A stretch of 64,000 nucleotides of DNA from Neobacillus sp. FSL H8-0543 (GTDB taxonomy: Bacteria > Bacillota > Bacilli > Bacillales > Cytobacillaceae): assembly GCF_038592905.1 (NCBI RefSeq), contig NZ_CP151943.1, positions 3,236,501 to 3,300,500 on the forward strand, written 5' to 3'. Made by a program: the position numbers and the translations under genes. Shown here in pieces: positions 7,946-17,158 of this stretch. Position 1 is the first letter of the stretch; every line of letters starts with the position of its first letter. The notes under the pieces are model-generated. The model was not told where the DNA came from and did not search any database. It was given only the letters and a program-made list of their open reading frames with translations.

Positions 7946-9469
7946 ATGGAGATGGTTAAAATATATACTGGTAAAGAATATTTGGAGAGCCTGAAAGATG
8001 GCAGAGTTGTTTATTTAAATGGCGAGAAAATTGATGACGTGACTACACATCCAGCCTATCGAAATTCCGCTCGCTCTTATGCAAGAATGTATGATGCCCT
8101 GCATGACCCTAAGACTAGTGAGATTTTAACTACGACAACAGAATACGGAGATAAAACACATAAATTTTTTAAAACACCTAAAAGTGCGCAGGATCTTTTG
8201 GAAGCAAGAGATGCGATTGCGGAGTGGGCAAGGCTTAGCTACGGGTTTATGGGACGTACTCCCGATTACAAGGCCTCTTTTATTGGCCATCTAGATGCTT
8301 TTTCCCATTACTATGTAGGATTTGAAGATAACGCTAAGGCATGGTACAGAAAGGCAACAAAAGAAGTCCCATTTGTTAATCATACGATTATTAATCCACA
8401 AATGGACCGTTCTAAATCACTCCATGAGAATAAAGATGTATTCGTACGTGCAGTGGGGGAAAGGGATGACGGGATAATTGTAAGCGGTGCCAAGATGGTG
8501 GGAACAGCGGCTGCCTTGACTCATTATAACTTCGTTGCTAACTATGGAACAATTGATTTGGGTGATGGTGATAAGAGCCATGCATTGATTTTCTTTGTGC
8601 CAATGAATGCACCAGGCTTAAAAATGATCAGTCGCCAATCTTATGAACTTCAGGCGGCAACAAACGGTTCACCGTTTGATTACCCATTATCAAGTCGTTT
8701 CGATGAAAATGATGCGGTGATTGTTTTAGATAATGTATTTATTCCTTGGGAAGATGTGCTTTGCTATAGGAATTTAGATATTTCTAATAGATTTGCACCA
8801 GAAAGTGGTTTTATTCCACGTTATACCTTCCATGGTTGCACGCGTTTTTCTGTTAAACTAGATTTCATGACTGGTTTATTATTAAAAGCAACAGAGGCAG
8901 CAGGAACAAAGAATTTCAGAGGGGTACAGGCAAAAATTGGCGAGGTAGTAGCCCTTAGGAATATGTTCTGGGGTCTGTCCACAGCGATGGCTGCAGATCC
9001 TGAACCAGGACCAAACGGATTAGTTATTCCAAACGCATTCTCAAGTGCTGCTTATCGCGCTTTGGCACCATTGGCCTGGGTTAAAGTGAAAAATATTTTT
9101 GAGCAAGTCGTTGCTGGTGGTTTAATTCAATTACCTTCTAGCTCGAAGGATTTCCTCAATCCAGAATTAAGACCTTACTTGGATCAGTATTACAAAGGAT
9201 CAGGCATTAATGCTGAGGATAGGGTCAAATTATTGAAAATGGTCTGGGATACGATTGGTACTGAGTTTGGTGGTCGCCATGAACTTTATGAAGTTAATTA
9301 TGGAGGCAATCATGAAAATATAAATATGGAGGCATTATTCCATACAGAAGCTACAGGTGCAGCCGATCGTCATCGTGCATTAGTAGATTCTGCATTAAAT
9401 GATTATGACTTAAACGGTTGGACGAACAACACGTGGATTAATGTATCAAAAGAGATGGTAAAACAATAG
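7946..9469 (+). CDS. hpaB: 4-hydroxyphenylacetate 3-monooxygenase-type oxygenase (HpaB)
   Basis: About 507 residues. After 'TGKEYLESLKDGRVVYLNGEKI' come 'YGFMGRTPDYKASF', 'FVNHTIINPQMDRSK', 'DDGIIVSGAKMVGTAAALTHYNFV' and 'FDENDAVIVLDNVFIPWEDVL', all typical of the flavin-dependent HpaB/phenol hydroxylase family. It uses FADH2 from a partner reductase to hydroxylate a phenolic ring to a catechol; the next gene supplies that reductase. The start is uncertain: ATG 7946 or 7952 fits the family N-terminus, but neither has a well-placed ribosome site, and a GTG frame extends to 7850. The exact phenol substrate is unknown. Confidence 0.88.
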   Translation: MEMVKIYTGKEYLESLKDGRVVYLNGEKIDDVTTHPAYRNSARSYARMYDALHDPKTSEILTTTTEYGDKTHKFFKTPKSAQDLLEARDAIAEWARLSYGFMGRTPDYKASFIGHLDAFSHYYVGFEDNAKAWYRKATKEVPFVNHTIINPQMDRSKSLHENKDVFVRAVGERDDGIIVSGAKMVGTAAALTHYNFVANYGTIDLGDGDKSHALIFFVPMNAPGLKMISRQSYELQAATNGSPFDYPLSSRFDENDAVIVLDNVFIPWEDVLCYRNLDISNRFAPESGFIPRYTFHGCTRFSVKLDFMTGLLLKATEAAGTKNFRGVQAKIGEVVALRNMFWGLSTAMAADPEPGPNGLVIPNAFSSAAYRALAPLAWVKVKNIFEQVVAGGLIQLPSSSKDFLNPELRPYLDQYYKGSGINAEDRVKLLKMVWDTIGTEFGGRHELYEVNYGGNHENINMEALFHTEATGAADRHRALVDSALNDYDLNGWTNNTWINVSKEMVKQ

Positions 9470-9487
9470 AACGAGAGGGGGTTCACC

Positions 9488-9970
9488 ATGGATGATCGTA
9501 AATTCCGAAGTGCAATGGGGAAATTTGCTACGGGTGTAACTGTGATTACGACGGAGATTGACGAAGAGCCACATGGCATGACCGCCAATGCATTTATGTC
9601 CGTATCCCTTAACCCGAAACTTGTTGTCGTTTCCATTGGAGAAAAAGCTCAAATGCTTGAAAAAATAAAGAATAGCAAACGGTTTGCCGTGAATATTCTC
9701 TCAGAATCGCAACAGGAAGTTTCAATGATTTTTGCAGGACAGATAAAGGAGAAAAGAGATATTAGCTTTGAACGTTTAGCTGGTTTGCCTGTTTTAAAGG
9801 GTGCTGTCGTACAGGTGGCATGTGAAGTCGTAAATGAACATGTAGAAGGCGACCATACACTCTTCATTGGCAGAGTACTCGATATACAACTTCAAGATGT
9901 TGAACCCCTTCTATTCTTTAACGGGCGATATCGTTCGTTACTAAATGAAGAAGTTTTGGCAAACAATTAA
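9488..9970 (+). CDS. hpaC: Flavin reductase, HpaC-like
   Basis: 160 residues, 18 bases after hpaB with GAGAGGGGG ahead of the ATG. Flavin reductase-like fold: 'FATGVTVITTEIDEEPHGMTANAFMSVSLNPKLVVVSI' (split by beta strands, res ~11-50), 'FAVNILSESQQEVS', and 'GDHTLFIGRVLDI' near the C-terminus. Members reduce FMN or FAD with NADH and pass it to the oxygenase by diffusion. Co-transcription with hpaB is likely. An imperfect terminator follows. Confidence 0.88.
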   Translation: MDDRKFRSAMGKFATGVTVITTEIDEEPHGMTANAFMSVSLNPKLVVVSIGEKAQMLEKIKNSKRFAVNILSESQQEVSMIFAGQIKEKRDISFERLAGLPVLKGAVVQVACEVVNEHVEGDHTLFIGRVLDIQLQDVEPLLFFNGRYRSLLNEEVLANN

Positions 9971-10053
9971 GGTGAAATTTTTAAATAGTATCGTTTCCTA
10001 AATAATATTAGATGCCAATGATATTTACAGTGCACTAAAATAGTCAAAAAACG

Positions 10054-10092
10054 AAGGCGCCCTGCTTAAAAAACAGTAAAGCGTCTTTTTTT
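10054..10092 (+). terminator. Probable terminator after hpaC
   Basis: Imperfect stem AAGGCGC-cCTG / CAGtaaaGCGTCTT followed by a T-run. Confidence 0.5.
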
Positions 10093-10200
10093 ATGTGGCT
10101 TTAAAATACCATTTGTCGAAATATTCAATTATAATGAAAGGGGTTACATACATTTTAAAAAATTGTCATCGATTCTAATAGAAGTGAAGGTGCGAACCTA

Positions 10201-12069
10201 TTGAAAAACCAATATCTGCTATTAAATGACAAATTATCAATTTCGCAAACCGATGAACTATTGTATGTCAATAACAAAAGATCCTTAATGATTCCCACGA
10301 AAGCATTTGGTATTTTGCAGCGTGATTTAATAAATAATATTGGAATCAAACGGATGAAGGCGTTCTTCTTTCGATATGGATGGCAATTAGGAAAAGAGGA
10401 CTCAAAAGAAATAGGAATGGACCAGTCTATGACTATGCTGGAGAAAATTCTTCACGGTCCTTTCTTTCATGCCTTAAAGGGGCATGTCAGAGCGAAGGTT
10501 ACTCGACAGGATCTCCAAATAGAGGATGGGATAATTAATACTCTCCGCTTTATGGGTACTTGGGAAAATTCCTATGAAGCCGAACAGCATATTCATAATT
10601 TAGGTCATTCGGATAATCCTGTTTGTTTTACGCTAACTGGCTATGCGAGTGGCTACGTTTCCACATTACTTGGCGAAGAAGTCTTTTTTAAAGAAATACA
10701 ATGTGCTGGGACAGGTGCTCCGTGTTGTATTTGGGAAGGCCGTCTGCTTACGGATTGGCAGGAGGAAGCCAACGATTTGCTTTTCTATAGCAGGGAATTG
10801 CCAATTCTTCAGGAGCTTGAACAGACGAATGAAAAACTATTAATTGAAAAAAATAACCTGGCGATGGTTACGAAAATTAATACAGAACTTACCGCAGAAA
10901 TCATAAAAGGAAATAATATTGATACCATTCTAGATATTGTTTATCGGCAAATAAAACACCCCGTCGTTGTCGAGGATATTCATTTTCAGGTGCTCGGTTT
11001 AAAGGGGATATCCATTGAAGGCTATGAATCTTCTAAGAAAGATTTTATTAATTACTTGAAAACAAACAATTCGATAATAAATCCGACTGTTACCTATCTA
11101 GACAATAATACTAGACTAGTTGCACCGATATTTTTACAAGATAAAAGAATTGGCTATTGTTCGTTTTTATATGAGGACAGTACAACCTCAACCAATGAAA
11201 TAGATACGATGATTATTGGACGGCTGTCCTCTATCTGTTCTATGCTTATCTTAAATGAAAAGACAAAACTAGAATCAATGGAACGGATTAAAGGGCACTT
11301 TTTGGAAGAGATCATTAGTGGAAAGTATCCTTCGAAACAAGAAATTATCAAGAAGGCAGGTTATATTCAGTTAAATTTGTCAGGGGATTATTATGTTGTC
11401 CTGCTTTCCTACACCTTTACGGATCATTATGTTGAAAATAAACTCACTGTTCACACACATGCCTACGAAACTGTTGCCTCTTATTTTACTGAAAAGAATA
11501 TAAATGTCTTAATTGGTCAACGACCGGATAGCCTGATCATACTCTTGCCTAATAATCAATTGGATAAGAAAAATATCGAGCATTCTATTCATTCACTTTT
11601 ATCCTTTCTTAAAAGGAAGGTAAAAAACGCATTATTTCTTGCAGGAATTAGTTCGAAAAACAGTAACATTACGGAAGCGGGTATCTCCTTCGAAGAAGCC
11701 CGTTCAGCTTTACGACTTTCAAGGAGTGAGGTACCAATAACAACATTTGACGATTTAGGCATTATTGGTGTTCTAATTACTGAACAAAATGAAAAGGCGA
11801 TTCAAAAGATTATAAGAGGTACCCTTGGGAATCTCTATGAAAATACTGATCATAATAAAGTTGAGCTAATCGAAACACTCTACAATTTCCTTATAAATGG
11901 CGGTAATTTGGAACAAACGGCAGAAAAGTTGGCGTTATCAGTAAGTGGCCTTCGCTATCGATTAAATAAAATAATGGATCTTCTCGGTCGCCGTGACATA
12001 CGTGAACCTGAAGTCCAGTTTCAAATGATGCTAGCCCTTAAAGCATTAAAAATAATTGGCAATGGATGA
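10201..12069 (+). CDS. XylR_N/V4R sensor fused to PucR-type HTH regulator
   Basis: 622 residues from a TTG. Residues ~20-110 resemble the XylR N-terminal aromatic-sensing domain; ~135-205 is a V4R domain with 'CAGTGAPCCIWEGRL', the cysteine cluster of aromatic sensors; a linker coiled region follows; the middle part (~240-480) has GAF and CdaR-like character; and the C-terminus 'LEQTAEKLALSVSGLRYRLNKIMDLLGRRDI' is the PucR helix-turn-helix. In proteobacteria the same sensor drives sigma-54 activators; here it is coupled to a sigma-A-type output. It lies just after hpaBC and probably controls it in response to an aromatic ligand. Confidence 0.82.
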   Translation: MKNQYLLLNDKLSISQTDELLYVNNKRSLMIPTKAFGILQRDLINNIGIKRMKAFFFRYGWQLGKEDSKEIGMDQSMTMLEKILHGPFFHALKGHVRAKVTRQDLQIEDGIINTLRFMGTWENSYEAEQHIHNLGHSDNPVCFTLTGYASGYVSTLLGEEVFFKEIQCAGTGAPCCIWEGRLLTDWQEEANDLLFYSRELPILQELEQTNEKLLIEKNNLAMVTKINTELTAEIIKGNNIDTILDIVYRQIKHPVVVEDIHFQVLGLKGISIEGYESSKKDFINYLKTNNSIINPTVTYLDNNTRLVAPIFLQDKRIGYCSFLYEDSTTSTNEIDTMIIGRLSSICSMLILNEKTKLESMERIKGHFLEEIISGKYPSKQEIIKKAGYIQLNLSGDYYVVLLSYTFTDHYVENKLTVHTHAYETVASYFTEKNINVLIGQRPDSLIILLPNNQLDKKNIEHSIHSLLSFLKRKVKNALFLAGISSKNSNITEAGISFEEARSALRLSRSEVPITTFDDLGIIGVLITEQNEKAIQKIIRGTLGNLYENTDHNKVELIETLYNFLINGGNLEQTAEKLALSVSGLRYRLNKIMDLLGRRDIREPEVQFQMMLALKALKIIGNG

Positions 12070-12097
12070 GAGTATAAGGGCTTATGCTTTAAAAAGG

Positions 12098-12121
12098 GAA
12101 ATCAGCTGATTTCTTTTTTTT
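12098..12121 (+). terminator. Rho-independent terminator
   Basis: Palindrome GAAATCAGCTGATTTC followed by eight T bases. Confidence 0.6.
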
Positions 12122-12253
12122 ATAGATTTAATAATTTAACATAAATATCTTTGTTATCGTTAGAACTAAATGAAATTGAATGAAAGTTAACCGAAGCGGA
12201 GGTTATGGTAACAAATCGAATTTCAAGCGAAAAGAGTGGAGAGTGATGGAAAC

Positions 12254-12916
12254 ATGATCAAGGCTGTTCTTTTTGATTTAGATGGAACGTTGCTAAATAG
12301 AGATGCCTCAGTAAAAATGTTCATTGATAGACAGTATGATAGATTGAATAGTTTTGTCGGTCATATTACTAAAAGGCAGTTTGTGAAAAAATTTATAGAA
12401 TTGGACAACCGTGGGTATGTTTGGAAAGATAAAGTGTATCAGCAATTAGTCAATGAATTTGCTATTGAACGGATCACTTGGGAAGAACTCCTTCAAGATT
12501 ATATTCATGAATTTAAGAATAACTGTGTTCCTTTTCCTAACCTTATTGAAATGTTAGAGGAATTGAAAAGTAGCAATCTTAAAATAGGAATGATCACAAA
12601 TGGATTCGGGAAATTTCAGATGGATAATATAAAGGCTTTGGGTATTGAAAAGTATTTTGATGTTATTTTAGTTTCGGAGTGGGAAGGAATAAAAAAGCCA
12701 GACCCGCAAATATTCCAGAGAGCAATATCGAAACTTGATGTTTTGCCTTATGAAAGTCTATTTATGGGTGACCACCCAGAAAATGATGTGAAAGGTGCTC
12801 AAAATATAGGAATGAAGGGCATTTGGAAAAAGGACTATCAATGGCATAATGTAGATGCAGACTATATAGTCGATGATCTGGCACAATTGCCTGCTATTAT
12901 TGGAAGGAAGGGTTAA
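12254..12916 (+). CDS. HAD-IA family hydrolase
   Basis: 220 residues from ATG 12254 (GAGAGTGATGG upstream). Motif I 'LFDLDGTL' at ~6-13, motif II Thr/Ser in 'IGMITNG' (~110), motif III Lys in 'EGIKKPDPQIF', and motif IV 'LFMGDHPENDVKGA' all present, with a helical cap of the IA type between I and II. It should be a soluble phosphatase or dehalogenase-like enzyme; the substrate is not deducible. First of six same-direction small enzyme genes. Confidence 0.85.
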   Translation: MIKAVLFDLDGTLLNRDASVKMFIDRQYDRLNSFVGHITKRQFVKKFIELDNRGYVWKDKVYQQLVNEFAIERITWEELLQDYIHEFKNNCVPFPNLIEMLEELKSSNLKIGMITNGFGKFQMDNIKALGIEKYFDVILVSEWEGIKKPDPQIFQRAISKLDVLPYESLFMGDHPENDVKGAQNIGMKGIWKKDYQWHNVDADYIVDDLAQLPAIIGRKG

Positions 12917-12979
12917 ACCATATATGGTGTAACTAAGGAGAACATTCTGAGTGTTATTATAAAAAAGGGGATCGGAATT

Positions 12980-13444
12980 ATGGGATATAAATTCAAAATA
13001 ATGAAACAAGAGCAGGCAGAAGAAATAGCTTACAAGTGGCATTATGATGGTAAATATTCTTTTTACGATATGGAATCAGATAAAGAAGATTTAGTCGAGT
13101 TTCTTGACCCTGAAAAACGCGGGCATTCTTACTTTGTTGTGATTAATGAGAAGGAAGTTATTGGCTTCTTTAGTTTTAATAAAGTAGCTAATAATACAAT
13201 TGATATAGGGTTAGGGTTGAGACCAGATTTAACTGGTAGTGGTAATGGATTGGAATTTCTAAAGGCAGGTTTAGAGTTTGCGAAAGCAAAATACAAACCG
13301 GAAAAAACAACATTATCAGTAGCAACTTTTAATCAAAGAGCGATAAAGATATATAGGAAAATCGGATTTGAAGAGCTTGAAACTTTTATTCAAGATACAA
13401 ATGGCAGTAGTTTTGAATTTTTGAAAATGGTTAAATATTATTGA
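12980..13444 (+). CDS. GNAT family N-acetyltransferase
   Basis: 154 residues behind AAAAGGGGATCGG. The segment 'IDIGLGLRPDLTGSGNGLEFLKAGLEFA' (split at G) is the acetyl-CoA binding loop with a G-x-G pattern, and 'VATFNQRAIKIYRKIGFEELE' is the conserved C-terminal motif. The pattern is that of RimI/YjcK-like small-molecule or protein acetyltransferases. Substrate unknown. Confidence 0.85.
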   Translation: MGYKFKIMKQEQAEEIAYKWHYDGKYSFYDMESDKEDLVEFLDPEKRGHSYFVVINEKEVIGFFSFNKVANNTIDIGLGLRPDLTGSGNGLEFLKAGLEFAKAKYKPEKTTLSVATFNQRAIKIYRKIGFEELETFIQDTNGSSFEFLKMVKYY

Positions 13445-13461
13445 ATTGGTGGGAATGATAA

Positions 13462-14079
13462 ATGGAACCTAAATGGCTTGATTGGGCAAAACAACTGCAA
13501 TCAATTTCACAGGCAGGATTAACATATTCTAACGATGTTTATGATTTGGAAAGATTTGAATTAATAAGAAATATTAGTGTTGAAATATTATCGCAACACA
13601 CAGATATGGATGAGACAGCTATAAGGGATTTGTTTGCAAATGAAACTGGTTATGCAACACCTAAAGTAGATATTAGGGCTGTTGTATTTAAGGATAATAA
13701 AATATTAATGGTCAGAGAAAATACAGATGGTGATTGGTCGTTACCTGGAGGTTGGGGTGACATTGGACTAACACCAAGTGAAGTTGCAGTCAAAGAAGTA
13801 AAAGAAGAATCAGGGTTTGATGTGAAGGTAATCAAATTGTTAGGTGTTCTTGATAAAAAGTGCCATCCACACCCTCCTTCTCCATATCACGTATATAAAA
13901 TATTTTTCAGATGCGAAATAATTGGCGGGCAGCCAAAGGAAGGAATTGAAACGAGTGCAGTTGAATTTTTTGCTGAAAATGAACTACCATCTTTATCGAT
14001 AGCAAGGAATACAGAATCGCAAATTCAATTGGCTTTTAAACATTTACATAATCCACAAGAACCTGTCTATTTTGATTGA
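13462..14079 (+). CDS. NUDIX hydrolase with NUDIX_N_2 domain (YjhB-like)
   Basis: 205 residues. Residues 1-65 form the helical N-terminal domain seen in ADP-ribose/CDP-choline-type NUDIX enzymes ('WLDWAKQLQSISQAGLTYS', 'YDLERFELIRNI'). The NUDIX box runs from 'GGWGDIGLTPSEVAVKEVKEES' (res ~93-114; G-x5-E-x7-R-E-x2-E with Lys in place of Arg in 'KEVKEE'). It probably hydrolyses a nucleoside diphosphate linked to another group. It is 17 bases after the GNAT gene, so one transcript is likely. Confidence 0.82.
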   Translation: MEPKWLDWAKQLQSISQAGLTYSNDVYDLERFELIRNISVEILSQHTDMDETAIRDLFANETGYATPKVDIRAVVFKDNKILMVRENTDGDWSLPGGWGDIGLTPSEVAVKEVKEESGFDVKVIKLLGVLDKKCHPHPPSPYHVYKIFFRCEIIGGQPKEGIETSAVEFFAENELPSLSIARNTESQIQLAFKHLHNPQEPVYFD

Positions 14080-14134
14080 TATTATAACAAATATATTATC
14101 TAGATTTTTTTAGAATCTATAAGGGGGAATGGGA

Positions 14135-14815
14135 GTGTCACAATCTCTTATTTTTGATATGGATGGAACGTTATTTCAAACGAACACAATTTTAGAAATT
14201 TCACTTCAAGAAACATTTAATCATTTAGAAGCTTTGGATTTATGGGATAAAGAAACACCTATTGAAAAGTACCGTGAAATTATGGGCGTACCTTTACCCG
14301 TAGTATGGGAAACTTTATTGCCTGATCATTCAAATGAGGTTCGACAACGAACAAATGAATTTTTTCACGAACAACTACTAGCTAATATTAACAGAGGTAA
14401 TGGTGCTCTCTATCCAAATGTTAAAGAAGTCTTAAGCTATTTAAAAGACAAAAACTTTTCAATATACATAGCAAGCAATGGCCAAATAGAATATTTAAAT
14501 ACAATAGTAATATATTACAAATTAGATAAATGGGTTACAGAAACATTCAGCATCCAACATTTGCAAACTCTAAATAAAACTGATTTAGTCCGCACAATCG
14601 TAACCAAATATAATATTGAGAATGGTGCTGTAATTGGCGACAGATTATCAGATATAAACGCAGCAAAAAGCAATGGACTACTTGCGATTGGTTGTAATTT
14701 TGATTTTGCCCAGGAAGATGAACTTTCTCAAGCGGATATAATAATTGATAGCTTACTTGAATTAAAAATAGTATTAGCTAAATTAAATGCTGAGTATACA
14801 AAAGTTAATAATTGA
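14135..14815 (+). CDS. HAD family hydrolase
   Basis: 226 residues. GTG 14135 is preferred since AAGGGGG ends 8 bases earlier; the ATG at 14129 is too near it. Motif I is 'IFDMDGTL' at residues ~6-13, motif II 'IYIASNGQIEY', and motif IV 'AVIGDRLSDINAAKSNGL'; a Lys for motif III is in 'NKTDLV'. Phosphatase of the PGMB/Gph type by general shape. Distinct in sequence from the HAD gene at 12254, so not a recent duplicate. Confidence 0.82.
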   Translation: MSQSLIFDMDGTLFQTNTILEISLQETFNHLEALDLWDKETPIEKYREIMGVPLPVVWETLLPDHSNEVRQRTNEFFHEQLLANINRGNGALYPNVKEVLSYLKDKNFSIYIASNGQIEYLNTIVIYYKLDKWVTETFSIQHLQTLNKTDLVRTIVTKYNIENGAVIGDRLSDINAAKSNGLLAIGCNFDFAQEDELSQADIIIDSLLELKIVLAKLNAEYTKVNN

Positions 14816-14847
14816 CTAATTAATTTAGTTTTAAGGAGCAAAAAGAT

Positions 14848-15216
14848 ATGAAGGGTTTAATAATTAAATCACCTTGGATTGAACTAATTCTAGAAGGGAA
14901 AAAGACTTGGGAAATAAGAGGATCGAATACAAGAATAAGAGGCACTGTTGCGCTTATTAAAAGTGGGTCTAGCAAGGTATTCGGAGAAGTTAATATTGTA
15001 GAGAGTAGAGAACTTTGTTTAGTTGATTATCGAGAAGGTGAAAAATTCCACTTTGTTGATAGTGAGTGTTCTCTTCAGTTACCTTATAAGAAAACATATG
15101 CTTGGGTTTTAGAAAACCCAGTAATATATAAAGAGCCTATTCCTTATAAACATCCGATGGGGGCGGTTATCTGGGTTAATCTAGTTAGTGAAGGAAAGGA
15201 TTGTAAAAATGAATAA
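14848..15216 (+). CDS. ASCH domain protein
   Basis: 122 residues, ATG behind AAGGAGC. Opens 'GLIIKSPWIELILEGKKTWEIRG', the ASCH/PUA-like signature, with 'VALIKSGSSKVFGEVNI' and 'YAWVLENP' following. ASCH domains are proposed to bind RNA or modified nucleosides and some hydrolyse N4-acylcytidines. The 8-bp overlap with the methyltransferase suggests translational coupling. Confidence 0.82.
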   Translation: MKGLIIKSPWIELILEGKKTWEIRGSNTRIRGTVALIKSGSSKVFGEVNIVESRELCLVDYREGEKFHFVDSECSLQLPYKKTYAWVLENPVIYKEPIPYKHPMGAVIWVNLVSEGKDCKNE

Positions 15217-15961
15217 AATTTTAGTTCAAAATAAGAAAAGCTGGGATAAGGTAGCGCATCATTTCAACGGAATTGATGCTTTACCCAGTTATGGCCCTTT
15301 TACGCAAACAGAAGAGGAACTTCAATTGTTTGGAGATCTTAACAATAAAAAAGTACTAGATATAGGCTATGGAAGTGGACATTCTTTACGCTATATGGCG
15401 GATAAGGGTGCAAGTGAGCTATGGGGCGTCGATATTTCCGAATCACAAAAGGCAGCTGCAGAGGAAACGCTTAAGGGGTTACATCCGCGCTTATATTGTT
15501 CACCTATGGAAATTGACTGCAATCTACCAAATTACTATTTTGATTATGTTTACTCAATTTATGCTATTGGTTGGACGACGGACTTAGCGTCTACTTTTAA
15601 CCTAATTTACTCATACTTGAAATCAGGAGGAGTATTTATCTTCAGTTGGGACCACCCATTATATCCTTATTTGCAATCAGAAAATGGAGTGATAACTCTC
15701 GATGGGTCATACCAAGAAGAGGGATTTACGACCTTTAATCGATTTAAAGGGGAAAACGTCTCGATGAGTATTCCTAAAAGAAAGATGGCAACTTATCTTA
15801 ACGAATTGATTCGGGCAGGATTTTCCATACATTCAGTGATAGAGAGTGATGTACCTAATTATTATGAGAATCATGAAGAAGTCATTTCTGATCGATATTA
15901 TTCTTTATATAAAGCTAGAAGATTTCCAACAACAATGATTATTAAAGCGGTAAAGGATTAG
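15209..15961 (+). CDS. Class I SAM-dependent methyltransferase
   Basis: 250 residues; ATG 15209 follows AAGGAAAGGA by eight bases and overlaps the ASCH stop. Motif I is 'VLDIGYGSGHSLRYMA' (~res 46-61), then the acidic end of beta2 'LWGVDIS', and 'FDYVYSIYAIGWTTD' as motif IV. The C-terminal part is long enough for small-molecule methylation. Substrate unknown. A strong terminator closes this six-gene run. Confidence 0.85.
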   Translation: MNKILVQNKKSWDKVAHHFNGIDALPSYGPFTQTEEELQLFGDLNNKKVLDIGYGSGHSLRYMADKGASELWGVDISESQKAAAEETLKGLHPRLYCSPMEIDCNLPNYYFDYVYSIYAIGWTTDLASTFNLIYSYLKSGGVFIFSWDHPLYPYLQSENGVITLDGSYQEEGFTTFNRFKGENVSMSIPKRKMATYLNELIRAGFSIHSVIESDVPNYYENHEEVISDRYYSLYKARRFPTTMIIKAVKD

Positions 15962-16002
15962 AACGTTCTTAATAAGGCCTCTTAATGAATCTATTGGTGT
16001 TT

Positions 16003-16044
16003 AACAAGGACACCTTTGCTTAGGAGGTGTCCTTGTTTTTTTTT
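16003..16044 (+). terminator. Strong rho-independent terminator
   Basis: AACAAGGACACC / GGTGTCCTTGTT stem with a run of T after the methyltransferase. Confidence 0.9.
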
Positions 16045-16064
16045 AGAGAGGCAAATCTTAAACT

Positions 16065-16691
16065 TTAAATCTCCTTTGAAGAAACTGGTAAAAATAGCTT
16101 GATGCCACGTTTATTAAACGGTAATAGTTTTATATCCGCAATTAAGTGACTAATGTAAGCTGCAAGGCAGGTATAGAAGACGCCTTCAATTCCGATGGAC
16201 GCTTCAAATTTGGAAGCAATGATGCCGAAGAAAATGATCCCTACAATCGAATGGGTATAGCTGCGGTGTGAAATAAAAGACGCGATTAAAATATAAATCC
16301 CAAGTAGAAACAACCAGGTTTCTTGTAATGTGAATCCTCCAGCTAGTACCCCGATCCCTGTGATTGTTAACATATGCCTTTGCTTAATCAATGACGATAC
16401 GACGATTATCGCTAAACCAATTCCGATACCAATCCATTTTTCTTTAGTCGTTCCCTCATAAAAGCTATAAAAAATCATCATAGTCCCAATCAACTGGGCA
16501 ACTGTACGAATCAACTCATGCGATAGAGTGATTTTGTCACGAAGTTTCCCATCAATGTCGAGGTCGGGAATTAAACCTGATATGCAGCCTAATCCAACTA
16601 AAAAGAGTGTCGTAGAAGGAGTTGTATTCATCGTGTTTGCAACGACAAATCCTGTTGCTGCGCCAATTGCTGCGTGTGCCGTCCCATTCAC
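16065..16691 (-). CDS. YdjM/YvsG-type membrane-bound metal-dependent hydrolase
   Basis: 208 residues, several hydrophobic helices. The N-terminal 'THA/GTAHAAIGAATGF', the 'GLIPDLDID' Asp pair, and 'SHRSYTHSIVGIIFFG' with 'AAYISHLIADI' give the His/Asp set of the DUF457 (YdjM) family of putative membrane metallohydrolases. The physiological substrate is not known. It is transcribed away from the upstream enzyme cluster and converges on it. Confidence 0.78.
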   Translation of the reverse strand: MNGTAHAAIGAATGFVVANTMNTTPSTTLFLVGLGCISGLIPDLDIDGKLRDKITLSHELIRTVAQLIGTMMIFYSFYEGTTKEKWIGIGIGLAIIVVSSLIKQRHMLTITGIGVLAGGFTLQETWLFLLGIYILIASFISHRSYTHSIVGIIFFGIIASKFEASIGIEGVFYTCLAAYISHLIADIKLLPFNKRGIKLFLPVSSKEI

Positions 16692-17012
16692 TTATTTTCA
16701 CCTCAATAAAGAAATTTAGGTATTTTCATAAAACACCACCATAAAGAGTTTACACCAAAACACTCGTTCTGTTTATAGGTAATTTCGGCTATTATACTAG
16801 CTAAATAAGATTAAGCGTAAAGTCGGATTTTATGCCTGGGCATTTATGGGAAATAACTAGAGTAGAAATGTCCGGAGCAATGACTTATTCAATTTATTAG
16901 GGCAAAAGAAAAAGGGTAACACTAAATAAATTACGAATTATCAGTCTTTAATTTTCCTTTAGTATTGATAGATTTGTATGGAGTAATTGAATGGGAGTAG
17001 CGAGGAAAACAA

Positions 17013-17132
17013 ATGGGAAAAGGTGTCCCTTATAATAACTACTATCTTTGGTTTCACGTAAAGGAGGACGAAATTAGCCATCGCGGGCAGATAAGATCAA
17101 TTAATCGATTGTTGTTATATAATGAAATCTAG
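17013..17132 (+). pseudogene. DinB-family C-terminal remnant
   Basis: A 39-codon frame in the 467-bp gap between 16691 and 17159 contains 'WFHVKEDEISHRGQIRSINRLL', which matches the C-terminal helix of DinB/YfiT-type proteins with the metal-binding His of 'HRGQ'. No N-terminal part precedes it in any frame that I can see, so it looks like a decayed gene. The rest of the gap holds nothing recognisable. Confidence 0.55.
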
Positions 17133-17158
17133 ATCACTGTTAGCTCAAGGAGAGTTTT

